From NCBI GenBank assembly GCA_009781005.1, contig WQYX01000010.1:1-64000 (forward strand): DNA of 64,000 bases, in the 5' to 3' direction. The notes beneath the pieces were generated by a model. That model did not search any database and was not told where the DNA came from. It was given only the letters and a program-made list of their open reading frames with translations. This DNA comes from Polyangiaceae bacterium (GTDB lineage: Bacteria; Myxococcota_A; Polyangia; Polyangiales; Polyangiaceae). The translations under genes and the position numbers were made by a program. Of this stretch, positions 49,842 to 58,286 are shown one piece after another. How positions within the stretch are numbered: position 1 is the stretch's first letter; each line of letters starts with the position of its first letter.

Positions 49842-50456
49842 TCACTTGCCTCTCGGTGGGGGGGCGGCAGGCTGACCGGGCTTCGTGGGAGCGGATGGCT
49901 TGAGGAGGTGGAACGACGTAGCAAGGCAGGTTGCCTTGAGGATGACGTCCTCGCCTTCGATCTTCGGCTCGCTGAGATCCAGATTCTCCATATTGATGAT
50001 ACGGTCTTGTTTGCCAATCTCATAAATGAACTTCGCAATTTGATGAAAACGCCCGCTCATCTGAAGGCGCATGGGCACTTTCGCGAAGAACGTCTGCGGC
50101 ACCTCGTCCATGGGCGTCCAGGCCTTGAGATCGATGCCGCTAATGTTCGACACGGTCTGGATGGCCGAGAGGAAAGTGGCCGCTTCGGCTTCGGTTGGAA
50201 GAATCTTATTTAGCTCGCGCTGCTTCTGTTGGAGCTTCGTGAGCTCGTCTTTGTCGGCAAGATAGTTCGTTTGCGACGTGCGCTGGCGCCCGAGTTCCGT
50301 CTCGAGATCGTGCGCGGTTTTGTTTTCGCGATCGATACGTGTGGCAACGTCGGTATGCAAAACGACGTAATAGGCGACGCCAACGAGCGCGCAGAGAACG
50401 GCGCCGACGCCGATTTTTCCTGCGAGCGGGAGGTGGTTGAGGCTGAGCGATGCCAT
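49842..50456 (-). CDS. pilO: Type IV pilus inner-membrane protein PilO
   Basis: 204 aa. One N-terminal membrane helix (LAGKIGVGAVLCALVGVAYY), then a coiled coil (~40-85, RENKTAHDLETELGRQRT) and a ferredoxin-like domain with LPTEAEAATFLSAIQTVSNI, GIDLKAW and MRLQMSGRFHQIAKFIYEIG, matching PilO. It forms heterodimers with PilN in the periplasmic alignment ring. The spacing is 3 bp from pilN, and the stop lies 8 nt before the pilP start. Confidence 0.95.
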   Translation of the reverse strand: MASLSLNHLPLAGKIGVGAVLCALVGVAYYVVLHTDVATRIDRENKTAHDLETELGRQRTSQTNYLADKDELTKLQQKQRELNKILPTEAEAATFLSAIQTVSNISGIDLKAWTPMDEVPQTFFAKVPMRLQMSGRFHQIAKFIYEIGKQDRIINMENLDLSEPKIEGEDVILKATCLATSFHLLKPSAPTKPGQPAAPPPRGK

Positions 50457-50459
50457 GAC

Positions 50460-51125
50460 TTAGTACCTCACCTTCGCGCTCATCTCGAACTTTACCAGTT
50501 CAAGCTTGGTGTTCGGATCCACCGATTTCTGCGCCGGCAAGAGCTTCACTTCGTAAAAGTAGTCGCTGAGCGAGAGGCGCCGGAGAAACTCCGAGACATC
50601 TTCGCCGTCGCGCGCAAGCCCCGTGAGACGCACGGCGCGATCTTGCTCTTTGTAGGCCGTGAGCCAGAGGCGGCGAGGGTCCCAATTCGGATTCGGCACG
50701 GCCGTCGGATTGTCTCGCTTGAGTTGTTCGAGCTTGTCGCGATCGACCGTGGGTCCGCGCCCCGTCGTCATGACGCGGGAGAGTTCGAGCATCGTCGCCG
50801 TGGGCCCCGTGCGTGCACTCTGCAACTTTGCGATGGCTTCTTCGCGATCACGCAGCTCCTTCAACTGCGCCTTGACGTCCGCATGGTTTGCGATGTCGTG
50901 CTTGATGCCGTCGATGTTCGCCGTGATCTCTTGATTGTGCTTTTGAATCTTCGTCAGCTCGTCCTGCTTCGTCTTGTAGACGAAGAGCAAGAGGAGGATC
51001 TCGAGGAGCACGGCGCCGAGGACGAACCCGAGCCATGCTTGGCTCTCGCCGCCGGGAGATCCTGCCATGGCCTCCCCGCGGCCGCGGATCGCTTTTTTTT
51101 GCGGCAGCAAGTTGATGCGAATCAT
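50460..51125 (-). CDS. pilN: Type IV pilus inner-membrane protein PilN
   Basis: 221 aa. Begins MIRINLLPQKKAI, the cytoplasmic INLLP motif that binds PilM, followed by a membrane helix (LGFVLGAVLLEILLLLFVY), a coiled coil (~55-100) and a periplasmic ferredoxin-like domain (RLWLTAYKEQDRAVRLTGLA, FLRRLSLSDYFYEVKLLP). It lies between pilM and pilO with short gaps, indicating one operon. Confidence 0.95.
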   Translation of the reverse strand: MIRINLLPQKKAIRGRGEAMAGSPGGESQAWLGFVLGAVLLEILLLLFVYKTKQDELTKIQKHNQEITANIDGIKHDIANHADVKAQLKELRDREEAIAKLQSARTGPTATMLELSRVMTTGRGPTVDRDKLEQLKRDNPTAVPNPNWDPRRLWLTAYKEQDRAVRLTGLARDGEDVSEFLRRLSLSDYFYEVKLLPAQKSVDPNTKLELVKFEMSAKVRY

Positions 51126-51165
51126 GCGTGAACCCTCGCGTGCGCGGCTTGCGCCCTTGCTCCGA

Positions 51166-52224
51166 TCATGATCGACGCTCCTTGTCCTGACGCAAACTAA
51201 GGCCGACGGCGACGACGATCTGTGCGGCGCGAGCGCGCAAGTTCTGTTCGTTCACGTGCTTCGGGTCAACACCGATGTTTACGAGCGGATCGAAGACCTG
51301 CACCGGCACGTGAGCGCGCTTTTCGATCGACTGGCAGAGCGGCGCGAGATACGCGCTGCCGCCCGACACGAAGATGCGGCTGATCTCCGATTCGCCGCTC
51401 GTTGCAAGGTAGAAATCGAGGCTGCGTTGGATTTCACCAGCGAGACCGTCGCATGCCGATTGGATAATCTGGTGAACTTCCTGCGGAACGATGTCCGTTG
51501 GCCCGCCTCCGCACTTGTAGGCTTCGGCCTGCTCGAACGGAACGTTGCACTGCTTTTGGATCTCTTCGGTGATGGAGTTTCCGGCGTTCGTGATTTCGCG
51601 AGTAAAGGCGCTCACGCCTCTGGACACGATATTGAGGGATGAAACCGCAGCACCGACGTTGAGCAGTGCGATGGTGCCGTCCTGCGGCAAACCGTGCTGG
51701 ACTTCGAAGACATTTTGAATTGTGAACGCATTGATGTCGACGACGACGGGCTTCAATTTCGCTTCGCGGACGATGGCCGCGTAGTCGTTGATTTCATCCT
51801 TCTTTGCGGCGACGAGGAGCAGATCCATCTGCCCCGCTTCGGGACGGCGGCGCAAAACCTCATAGTCGATGGACATGACCTTGATGTCGAACGGAATGTG
51901 CTGTTCTGCCTCCCAACCGATCTGCTCTTCGAGTTCGGCATTCGTCATCATGGGAACCGTGATCTTGCGGACAATGACGGACTGGCCGTAAACGCCAATG
52001 GCGACATCCTTCGAAGAAATCTTGCTGTCGCGGAAGATCTTCGTCAGGCTCTCCACGACGACGCCGGAGTTCATGACGTGACCGTCAATGATGGCCTGCG
52101 GCGGCAACGGGGCGAAGCCGTAGCGCACCACCTCCAGGTTTTTTCGCGACTCTTTGAGCTGCACCACCTTGATGGCGCTCGCTCCAATGTCCACGCCAAC
52201 CAGGTTTTTTCCTTCGCCCAACAT
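51166..52224 (-). CDS. pilM: Type IV pilus assembly ATPase-like protein PilM
   Basis: 352 aa from ATG 52224 (MLGEGKNLVGVDIGASAIKV); a GTG at 52251 would add nine residues. Actin/FtsA-like fold: phosphate-1 motif GVDIGASAIKVVQLK, ALLNVGAAVSSLNIV, IFVSGGSAYLAPL. It binds ATP and the PilN N-terminal peptide on the cytoplasmic side. It is the first gene of pilMNOP and divergent from the LysM gene over about 120 bp. Confidence 0.95.
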   Translation of the reverse strand: MLGEGKNLVGVDIGASAIKVVQLKESRKNLEVVRYGFAPLPPQAIIDGHVMNSGVVVESLTKIFRDSKISSKDVAIGVYGQSVIVRKITVPMMTNAELEEQIGWEAEQHIPFDIKVMSIDYEVLRRRPEAGQMDLLLVAAKKDEINDYAAIVREAKLKPVVVDINAFTIQNVFEVQHGLPQDGTIALLNVGAAVSSLNIVSRGVSAFTREITNAGNSITEEIQKQCNVPFEQAEAYKCGGGPTDIVPQEVHQIIQSACDGLAGEIQRSLDFYLATSGESEISRIFVSGGSAYLAPLCQSIEKRAHVPVQVFDPLVNIGVDPKHVNEQNLRARAAQIVVAVGLSLRQDKERRS

Positions 52225-52344
52225 CTCAAAACAAAGTGTTGCAGCCTGCACCGGTCAACGTCAAAAAGTCGGTGAGAAGAGTCGGCCGTCACCCTCGTGC
52301 TCTCTCGCTGGCGCTCGTAGGGCGAAAGAGTATACGGAGGGGCC

Positions 52345-53331
52345 ATGCGTGCCGTGCGTCTCGTGGCTTCAGCTTTCGCCCTCGCGGGTGCGCTCGTGCT
52401 CCCTCTCGCCGCGGGCGCCGATGTCCAACACGTCGTCGGGCGCGGACAGACGATCGAAGCCATCGCGAATCGTTACCACGTGACGTCGAAGGCGATCATC
52501 GAGGCGAACCAGATCACGAACGTCAAGCGCGTTCACCCCGGTGACGTGCTCGTCATTCCGACGAAGAACGGATCGCCCAAAGGCGATGCGAAGAAGAACG
52601 ACAAGAAGCACGAGGGTGCGGTTGCGAACGTCGGCAAGCCGCAGAGCCGCGAGACGACCAATTATGCGATGAAGCCAAAGACGCCTGATGTCTTGCACAT
52701 TAGGCGCGTCGCCATGAACGAGGACTACGAGGTCCACGTGGGGCACGGACGCGTGTCGCCGGCCACGCTGAAGACGTTCGAGAAGATGATGCGATCACAG
52801 GACAACCTGGCGCATCCCATCGACCCGCGGCTCATCACGCTGCTCGGGATCGTGTCGAATCATTTTGGCAGCCGGAAAATCGAAATCATCAGCGGCTTCC
52901 GCCCCTTCACGCCAACGCAGTATAACCCGCACTCAAATCATATGCACGGCAAGGCCGTGGACTTCCGCATTGTCGGTGTGCCCAATGAGACTGTGCGCGA
53001 TTTCTGCCGCACGCTGAAGAATGTTGGTTGCGGGTATTATCCAAACAGCATTTTCGTCCATATGGACGTACGCGACAAAAGCACATTTTGGATCGATTAC
53101 TCGAAACCTGGCGAGCCACCACGTTACAACGCGCCAAACCTCGAAGCCGACGAGGGCACGAGCGATGTGCACGAGGAGGACACGACGCCGATGAAGGATG
53201 AGGATGTGCAGAACACCGGCGCAGAAGCAGCAGGCGCGATGGTTGCTCCAAGTGCCAGCGCAAGTTCTCAACCAGCAGCACCGCCCTCGGCAGCATCCTC
53301 GCCGGCCACCACGGGTTCGAGTGTTCCTTAA
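52345..53331 (+). CDS. Secreted LysM and DUF882 (M15-type) murein-associated protein
   Basis: 328 aa. Signal peptide (ASAFALAGALVLPLAAGAD). A LysM domain (~28-72: HVVGRGQTIEAIANRYHVTS, IIEANQI, VHPGDVLVIP) binds peptidoglycan. A DUF882/YcbK-type peptidase-like domain (~130-258) has SGFRPFTP, HSNHMHGKAVDFRI and FVHMDVRDKSTFWIDY, which carry the expected Zn ligands (His, Asp, His). It probably cleaves or edits peptidoglycan in the periplasm. The C-terminal ~70 residues are acidic then Ala/Ser/Pro-rich. Confidence 0.88.
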   Translation: MRAVRLVASAFALAGALVLPLAAGADVQHVVGRGQTIEAIANRYHVTSKAIIEANQITNVKRVHPGDVLVIPTKNGSPKGDAKKNDKKHEGAVANVGKPQSRETTNYAMKPKTPDVLHIRRVAMNEDYEVHVGHGRVSPATLKTFEKMMRSQDNLAHPIDPRLITLLGIVSNHFGSRKIEIISGFRPFTPTQYNPHSNHMHGKAVDFRIVGVPNETVRDFCRTLKNVGCGYYPNSIFVHMDVRDKSTFWIDYSKPGEPPRYNAPNLEADEGTSDVHEEDTTPMKDEDVQNTGAEAAGAMVAPSASASSQPAAPPSAASSPATTGSSVP

Positions 53332-53334
53332 ATA

Positions 53335-53365
53335 CGTAGGTTGGGGTGAGTTTACGAACCCCAAC
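53335..53365. terminator. REP-like hairpin (family F) between convergent genes
   Basis: GGTTGGGGT and AACCCCAAC arms around GAGTTTACG; same family as 22514-22544. It fills most of the 42-bp gap between the LysM gene and the convergent phosphodiester glycosidase-like gene, so it probably terminates both. Confidence 0.7.
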
Positions 53366-53373
53366 ATTCCAAG

Positions 53374-55974
53374 CTATTTCTTTTTCGGTGCTGGCGGCTC
53401 CACCGGATGCACGGGCTCGAAACGGAAACCGCGCGGCAAGAGCGGCTTGCCCATCGCATAGAGCGTCGTATCGAAGTTGCGCGATCGTGGGGGGGTTGCC
53501 GTTCCTGCCCGTGCCATGGCGCCGGGAGAACCTGCGCCGCGATCGAGCACGACGGCTTGCGTGCACCCTGCACGTAGGAGCGCCGTCGCGAATTCGCTCG
53601 TGGCAATGGCTGCCCCTGCGCGCACGACGAACACACGACCTTGCGGCGAAAGCCCGAGCGCCGCGAGCGCCTTGCCCTGCGACGGCAGTACTTCTTTGCC
53701 ATCGTCGACGAGCATGGGCAATTGAGCCATGTCCTCGTGCGCAGCGATGGCCGCGCTTCGGGACACCGTGTCTTGAGCCGACAATGCCGAGATGGAAAGC
53801 TTGCCATCTTCGGACGCCGCAAGCACGCCCGTGCGATCGGAGTTCGTCATTGGCAACACCACGCGTCCGTCAGTGACCAGGCCACGCGGGTGCTTCGGTG
53901 ATGACGCGCCGAGCGATAGCGCGAAGAGAACACGATGCGCATCGTCCGGTGAAAGATCGTAAGCCCGCGCCGTCCCCGTCTTCGCGTCCGGCTCGCTCGT
54001 TCCTGCTCGCAGGCGGAAACTCGCGCGCGAGGGTTCAATCTCGAGTACGTCGAGCGACGTGGTTTTCGCGCGCCACAGACCCGGCATCCACGCGGGTGCA
54101 GGTTGCACGCCCGCATCGACCTCCCACTTTGCGCCGTCCAGCGGAGGCGGCGTGGGATCATGCAAAGTTAGGTAAAAGAAGTCTTTGGGCGCATATTCGA
54201 TATAGCGCGCATTGTCGATCTCCATTTTGGCCGATAAAAGTTCGCTATTGTATTTCCTGCCCCGCAATTCGGTGATGTTCGTAAATAGGAATCCCGTATG
54301 GTGAGGATTCATGTCGAGATGCATGCCATAGATGCATCCTGCAAGCTTCATCGCCTTGCCGAGCGTCGTCGCGCTGACGTCGTCGCCCCACGCGTAAATC
54401 AAGTGTCCTGCGTCCGTGACACAGATGCCGGAGCGCTCGGTTTGCATGCTCGTGCCGGGGAGCGTGAAGCCCCACTGCGTGCGGCCGGCCGGATTGACTT
54501 TGTCGCCATCCAGAAGCGGATCGAGGTTCTGACGAAACGAGAGAATGTCGGCGTTCTCCACGCCCGCGATGCCTCCGGTCTCCTTGTTCGTGCCCCACGA
54601 TCCCATGCCAAAACGTGCGTCTTTCGTGAGGATGATCGTCGCGGCGCCGGGCACGGGCGGCAAGAGCACGCGCCTATTGAGCATCATGCCGTAGCTGCCG
54701 TGCTCGGTCTTGAAGCCGCCGTTGAAGGCCGCTGCAACGCGCGTAAAAATCGCTGGATCACGCGGGATGCGTCCTGCACCGGGCGGGCCCGTGAGAGGTT
54801 TCGGATCCTCGCTGCCCGCCTCCATCTCGAGATCGAATTGCCGCATGTCCATCGCCACCAGAAGGACGCGCGAGTACGGGCGCTCCTCGTCGGTGCGAAC
54901 GAAGGTGCGGTAGAAACCGGACGGCGGCGTCTCCCCCATGGTGGGAAGCTTTTTGATCCAAGGCTGCTTCGGCACCTCCCATTCGCCTTCGCCCGGTTCG
55001 GGTGTTTTCCACATCGAGCGGATGGGTGAAGGCGGCCAGTGACCGAGATCGGCGCTCGCTTGCGATGCGTCGAGCACGCTCGGTAGAGGCGCATCTTCTT
55101 CGCCGGCGAGCGCTTCACCGTTCGACGTGATCTTGAACGCTGTCTGCTTGATGGTGTCGCGAAGCGCGAACGTCTTCTCTTCGAGCCACGCGACGGGCAT
55201 GGGTCCAATCCACGCAACGGCGCGCACGGTGTCCACGCACCAGAAAATGAACCGCTTCGGCAGGTGCTGTCCCGCCTCTGCGTGCACACCGGATGGCGAG
55301 GGCGGCAGAAGTTCGCCCTTGTCGAGATCCAGCCGAAAGCTTCGCGTTTTGGTGCCGCGACGGGGATCGTCGTCGAGCGTCACGTCGAGCGACTTTTCTC
55401 CGAGCGCGAGACCCGCGCGCTCCGCCGGATCATCGAGCGTCACATCGACGCGACCGATACCGTCACCGCTGCCTGTTTGCTGGAGGTTCGTGATCCACGC
55501 CATCACGCGATCGGCGAAGCTGCGCGTGACGTTCTCTCCTCCTTCTCCATCGAGGTCGAGTGCGGTGATGCTTTGCTCTTGCCCGAATGCAGACGTCGCA
55601 AACGCCGCGTGCGATCCGCGAACGACGAGCGCATGATCATCGCCGAGCGGCGTCGACGTCAGATTGTGAGGTGCAGCAACGTCGAGCGGTGTGCCGTCCG
55701 GCGACAGGCGCACGCGTGCGCGGTAGACGTCGCGCGGGCCCGATGCGCGCTCGCTGCCGAGAAAAAGTACGAAGCGGCCCGCGAACAAATCGGCAAGGAG
55801 GCCACGCGATGGCTCCCAGCGAATGTCGTCGCTCTTGACGACCATGCCGCTCGCCTGGCCGAGTGCCGCCGCGAGTTCCTCGACATCCTTTGGAGGCGCG
55901 CCACTCGTTGAACACGCTGCGGCCGCGCCGAAGATGCCGACGAGCACGGCGATGAATATCAATCGACTTCGCAC
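53374..55974 (-). CDS. Large lipoprotein with phosphodiester-glycosidase-like (NAGPA/DUF2233) domain
   Basis: 866 aa. Signal peptide with a lipobox-like AAAC (Cys about 21). The N-terminal ~330 residues are beta-rich and resemble no family I know. Residues ~390-600 match the NAGPA/DUF2233 phosphodiester glycosidase fold (FTRVAAAFNGGFKTEHGSYG, RTQWGFTLPG, RSGICVTDAGHLIYAWGDDV, YGMHLDMNPHHTGF). The C-terminal region contains a second, partial copy-like element (ALRAGCTQAVVLDRGAGSPG). It may remove or modify phosphodiester-linked sugars on envelope polymers. It follows the pseudouridine synthase gene by 36 bp. Confidence 0.75.
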   Translation of the reverse strand: MRSRLIFIAVLVGIFGAAAACSTSGAPPKDVEELAAALGQASGMVVKSDDIRWEPSRGLLADLFAGRFVLFLGSERASGPRDVYRARVRLSPDGTPLDVAAPHNLTSTPLGDDHALVVRGSHAAFATSAFGQEQSITALDLDGEGGENVTRSFADRVMAWITNLQQTGSGDGIGRVDVTLDDPAERAGLALGEKSLDVTLDDDPRRGTKTRSFRLDLDKGELLPPSPSGVHAEAGQHLPKRFIFWCVDTVRAVAWIGPMPVAWLEEKTFALRDTIKQTAFKITSNGEALAGEEDAPLPSVLDASQASADLGHWPPSPIRSMWKTPEPGEGEWEVPKQPWIKKLPTMGETPPSGFYRTFVRTDEERPYSRVLLVAMDMRQFDLEMEAGSEDPKPLTGPPGAGRIPRDPAIFTRVAAAFNGGFKTEHGSYGMMLNRRVLLPPVPGAATIILTKDARFGMGSWGTNKETGGIAGVENADILSFRQNLDPLLDGDKVNPAGRTQWGFTLPGTSMQTERSGICVTDAGHLIYAWGDDVSATTLGKAMKLAGCIYGMHLDMNPHHTGFLFTNITELRGRKYNSELLSAKMEIDNARYIEYAPKDFFYLTLHDPTPPPLDGAKWEVDAGVQPAPAWMPGLWRAKTTSLDVLEIEPSRASFRLRAGTSEPDAKTGTARAYDLSPDDAHRVLFALSLGASSPKHPRGLVTDGRVVLPMTNSDRTGVLAASEDGKLSISALSAQDTVSRSAAIAAHEDMAQLPMLVDDGKEVLPSQGKALAALGLSPQGRVFVVRAGAAIATSEFATALLRAGCTQAVVLDRGAGSPGAMARAGTATPPRSRNFDTTLYAMGKPLLPRGFRFEPVHPVEPPAPKKK

Positions 55975-56010
55975 CGGTGCCGAACGAAATCGTGGTGCGT
56001 GCGCAAAAAG

Positions 56011-56955
56011 TCAAGCTCTCCGAACTAGCTGCGCGATGTCCTCCGGCATCGGCGAGACGACGTCGAACGCGATCCCTTTGTCGCTCTCTTCATCGCCATC
56101 GTATGCGACGCGCTCCGCATGCAATGCATGGCGCTCGAGGCCCGGCACTTCCTCGCCGCCGTAGAGCGTGTCGCCGGCGAGCGGATGCTCAATTGCTGCA
56201 AAGTGCACGCGAATTTGATGGCGGATCGCGCGCGGTGCCTCGGCGCGAACGAGCGCCCATTTCTCCGTGCGCTCTTCTACGCGGTAGCGTGTCGTCGCGG
56301 GGCGCGGCGCATAGCGAATGACGTCGCGCGGATGCATGCACGGGTAGACGCGCTTCTTGTCTTTTGGATGATTGGCGATCGGGTATTCGATCGTTCCTTC
56401 ATCGGGCAGATCCTCGGAGCGGCAGACGAGGAGGTATTCCTTGAGGATCTTTTTGTCCTTGAGAAGCTGGCGCAGCCTGTCGAACGCGTGTGCATTGCGG
56501 GCCACGACGACGAGGCCGGACGTCTCCGTGTCGAGACGATGAACGATGCCGGGCTCGCGCGCCGAGTAGCCAACGCCAAGGAGCTCTGGGAAGTGGCCAA
56601 GAATTGCGTTTGCGAGCGTCCCCGTCTCGCCGTCACGCAACGGCGCGGTTGGTTGCCCCGCGGGCTTGTCGACGATGAGGAGCTCACGCAATTCATAGCG
56701 AATCGACAGTGGCGCATCCGGTTCCGCGACGCACGGCGAAGTGCCACGTTGAGCAATGACTTCGTCCACGCTGATGACGTCGCCGGTTTTGACCACGCCG
56801 CCCTTTGGCAAGATCCGTCCGTTGACGCGCACCTCACCTGCTTCGATCGCCTTCTTCACGCGAGCGCGTGAAGCACCATTGCATAATGCAATGATGGTCT
56901 TGTCGAGACGCGCGCCGTCGTGAAGTTCGTCGACAACCAATTCAAGCTTTGTCAT
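56011..56955 (-). CDS. RluA/RluD-family pseudouridine synthase
   Basis: 314 aa. An N-terminal S4 RNA-binding domain (RLDKTIIALCNGASRARVKK, VRVNGRILPKGGVVKTGD) is followed by the catalytic domain. The active-site Asp lies in the RluA motif HRLDTETSGLVVVA, with later motifs KEYLLVCRS and RAIRHQIRVHFAAIEHPLAG. It converts uridines in rRNA or tRNA to pseudouridine; the exact target cannot be told. It lies between the pseudokinase gene (32-bp gap) and the NAGPA-type gene. Confidence 0.92.
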   Translation of the reverse strand: MTKLELVVDELHDGARLDKTIIALCNGASRARVKKAIEAGEVRVNGRILPKGGVVKTGDVISVDEVIAQRGTSPCVAEPDAPLSIRYELRELLIVDKPAGQPTAPLRDGETGTLANAILGHFPELLGVGYSAREPGIVHRLDTETSGLVVVARNAHAFDRLRQLLKDKKILKEYLLVCRSEDLPDEGTIEYPIANHPKDKKRVYPCMHPRDVIRYAPRPATTRYRVEERTEKWALVRAEAPRAIRHQIRVHFAAIEHPLAGDTLYGGEEVPGLERHALHAERVAYDGDEESDKGIAFDVVSPMPEDIAQLVRRA

Positions 56956-56987
56956 GAGGACAGCGCACGTCTACCAGCTCTCACGGG

Positions 56988-58187
56988 CTAACGGCGGGAT
57001 GGAGTTCGTGGCATTGCGGAGGGCGGAGCTTGGAGCGCGGCACGCTCTCGGGGCGGCGCAGCCGACGCGCTCCGCGTCTCGCTTGCGCGCATCGCGCGGC
57101 CAGTGACGGTCGCCGCGATGACCGCCGCGACCGCGGCCGCCACCGCGAGCACCTGTGCTCTGCGCGATGGATGCCCCTTGCGACGGTGGGTTTGCGGTGG
57201 CGGATCGGTCATCATGATCGGAACCTTGAGCTGATCGATCGACGCGGTGTCCACGGGAGTCATCTCCACGGGCACGATCTCCACGGGCGCTCTCGAGACG
57301 AGCGTGTGCCATCTTGCCGATCTCGTCCGCGCGGCAGCGACGGCTTGCGTGAAGGCGGTGTGCATCATCCGGACGTTTGGCCAGCGCGCGTCCTTCTCGA
57401 ATGCGAGTGCGCGATCGATGACATGGATGATCTCCGTGTCGAGATCGGGCATCACGGCAGCGAGCGAGCGCGCGCGTCCGGTCGATGCCGTCGAGAGTTC
57501 GCTCTCGGTGCTCGCGATGTGAACGTGCTCGCCTGATAACGCCGTAAAAAGAATGGCACCGAGCGACCAGATGTCCGTCCACGACCCCATCTCCTCGCGC
57601 GCGCCGCGCGCCGCTTCAGGGGACATGAACGCGGGCGTCTCATGCAGTGTGCCTCGAACCGTCGGAGGACCGCCGGCGTGGAGCGACTTCGCCGTACAGA
57701 AGCCGAGGAATTTGACTTCGCCGTCTGACGTCAAAAAGACGTTTCGCGGTTCGAGACTACGATGCACGATCGCACATTCGTGGATCGCCGTGAGTGCGCT
57801 CATGAGGACATCGGCGATGGGCGCGAGCACCTCGAGATCGATGTACCCTCCGAAGCGCGCGCAAAACGACTCGAGTGTTTGACCGTCGAGGTGCTCGAGC
57901 ACCAGGTAGAGGCAGCCGTCTTCGGTGATGCCGTCGTCGAGGACGCGCACGATGGCCGGGTGTGTGACCACGTTCGCGAGGCTTGCTTCGTAGAGCAGCC
58001 GCTCGCACGCATCCGCATTCGTGCGCAGTGATGCGTGCAGGATTTTGAGAGCCGCGCGAAATCCGTTCCGGTGCGTGGCCTCGTAGACAGCAGATGTTTT
58101 TCCCCAACCGAGCAGTCGGTCGAGTCGATAGCGTCCGTCAATGATCGTTCCGAGCCGTTGCTCGAATCGTTCGCGATCTCGCCTCAC
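56988..58187 (-). CDS. Membrane-anchored Ser/Thr protein kinase homologue, predicted pseudokinase
   Basis: 399 aa from GTG 58187, preceded by GGGGGAT; upstream codons overlap the divergent kinase gene. The N-lobe is intact: Gly-rich loop LGWGKTSAVYEA, Lys in AALKIL, Glu in LLYEASL. The catalytic loop reads HRSLEPRN instead of HRDxKxxN, with Ser144 at the catalytic Asp. The magnesium loop reads LGFCTAK instead of xDFGxAK, with Gly162 at the DFG Asp. FMSPEAARG (APE motif) and WSLGAILF remain. A membrane helix lies near residues 350-370 (LAVAAAVAAVIAATVTG) before a short periplasmic tail. It is likely inactive and regulatory. Confidence 0.85.
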   Translation of the reverse strand: MRRDRERFEQRLGTIIDGRYRLDRLLGWGKTSAVYEATHRNGFRAALKILHASLRTNADACERLLYEASLANVVTHPAIVRVLDDGITEDGCLYLVLEHLDGQTLESFCARFGGYIDLEVLAPIADVLMSALTAIHECAIVHRSLEPRNVFLTSDGEVKFLGFCTAKSLHAGGPPTVRGTLHETPAFMSPEAARGAREEMGSWTDIWSLGAILFTALSGEHVHIASTESELSTASTGRARSLAAVMPDLDTEIIHVIDRALAFEKDARWPNVRMMHTAFTQAVAAARTRSARWHTLVSRAPVEIVPVEMTPVDTASIDQLKVPIMMTDPPPQTHRRKGHPSRRAQVLAVAAAVAAVIAATVTGRAMRASETRSASAAPPRERAALQAPPSAMPRTPSRR

Positions 58188-58286
58188 GTGCGTATCCCCC
58201 AGCTCTTCTTTATGCACGCTCCGGCTTCTCGCCCATGGCGATCCAGCGACGCACGTTACGTCGATGAGAGCTAGGCTGGAGAGGTC

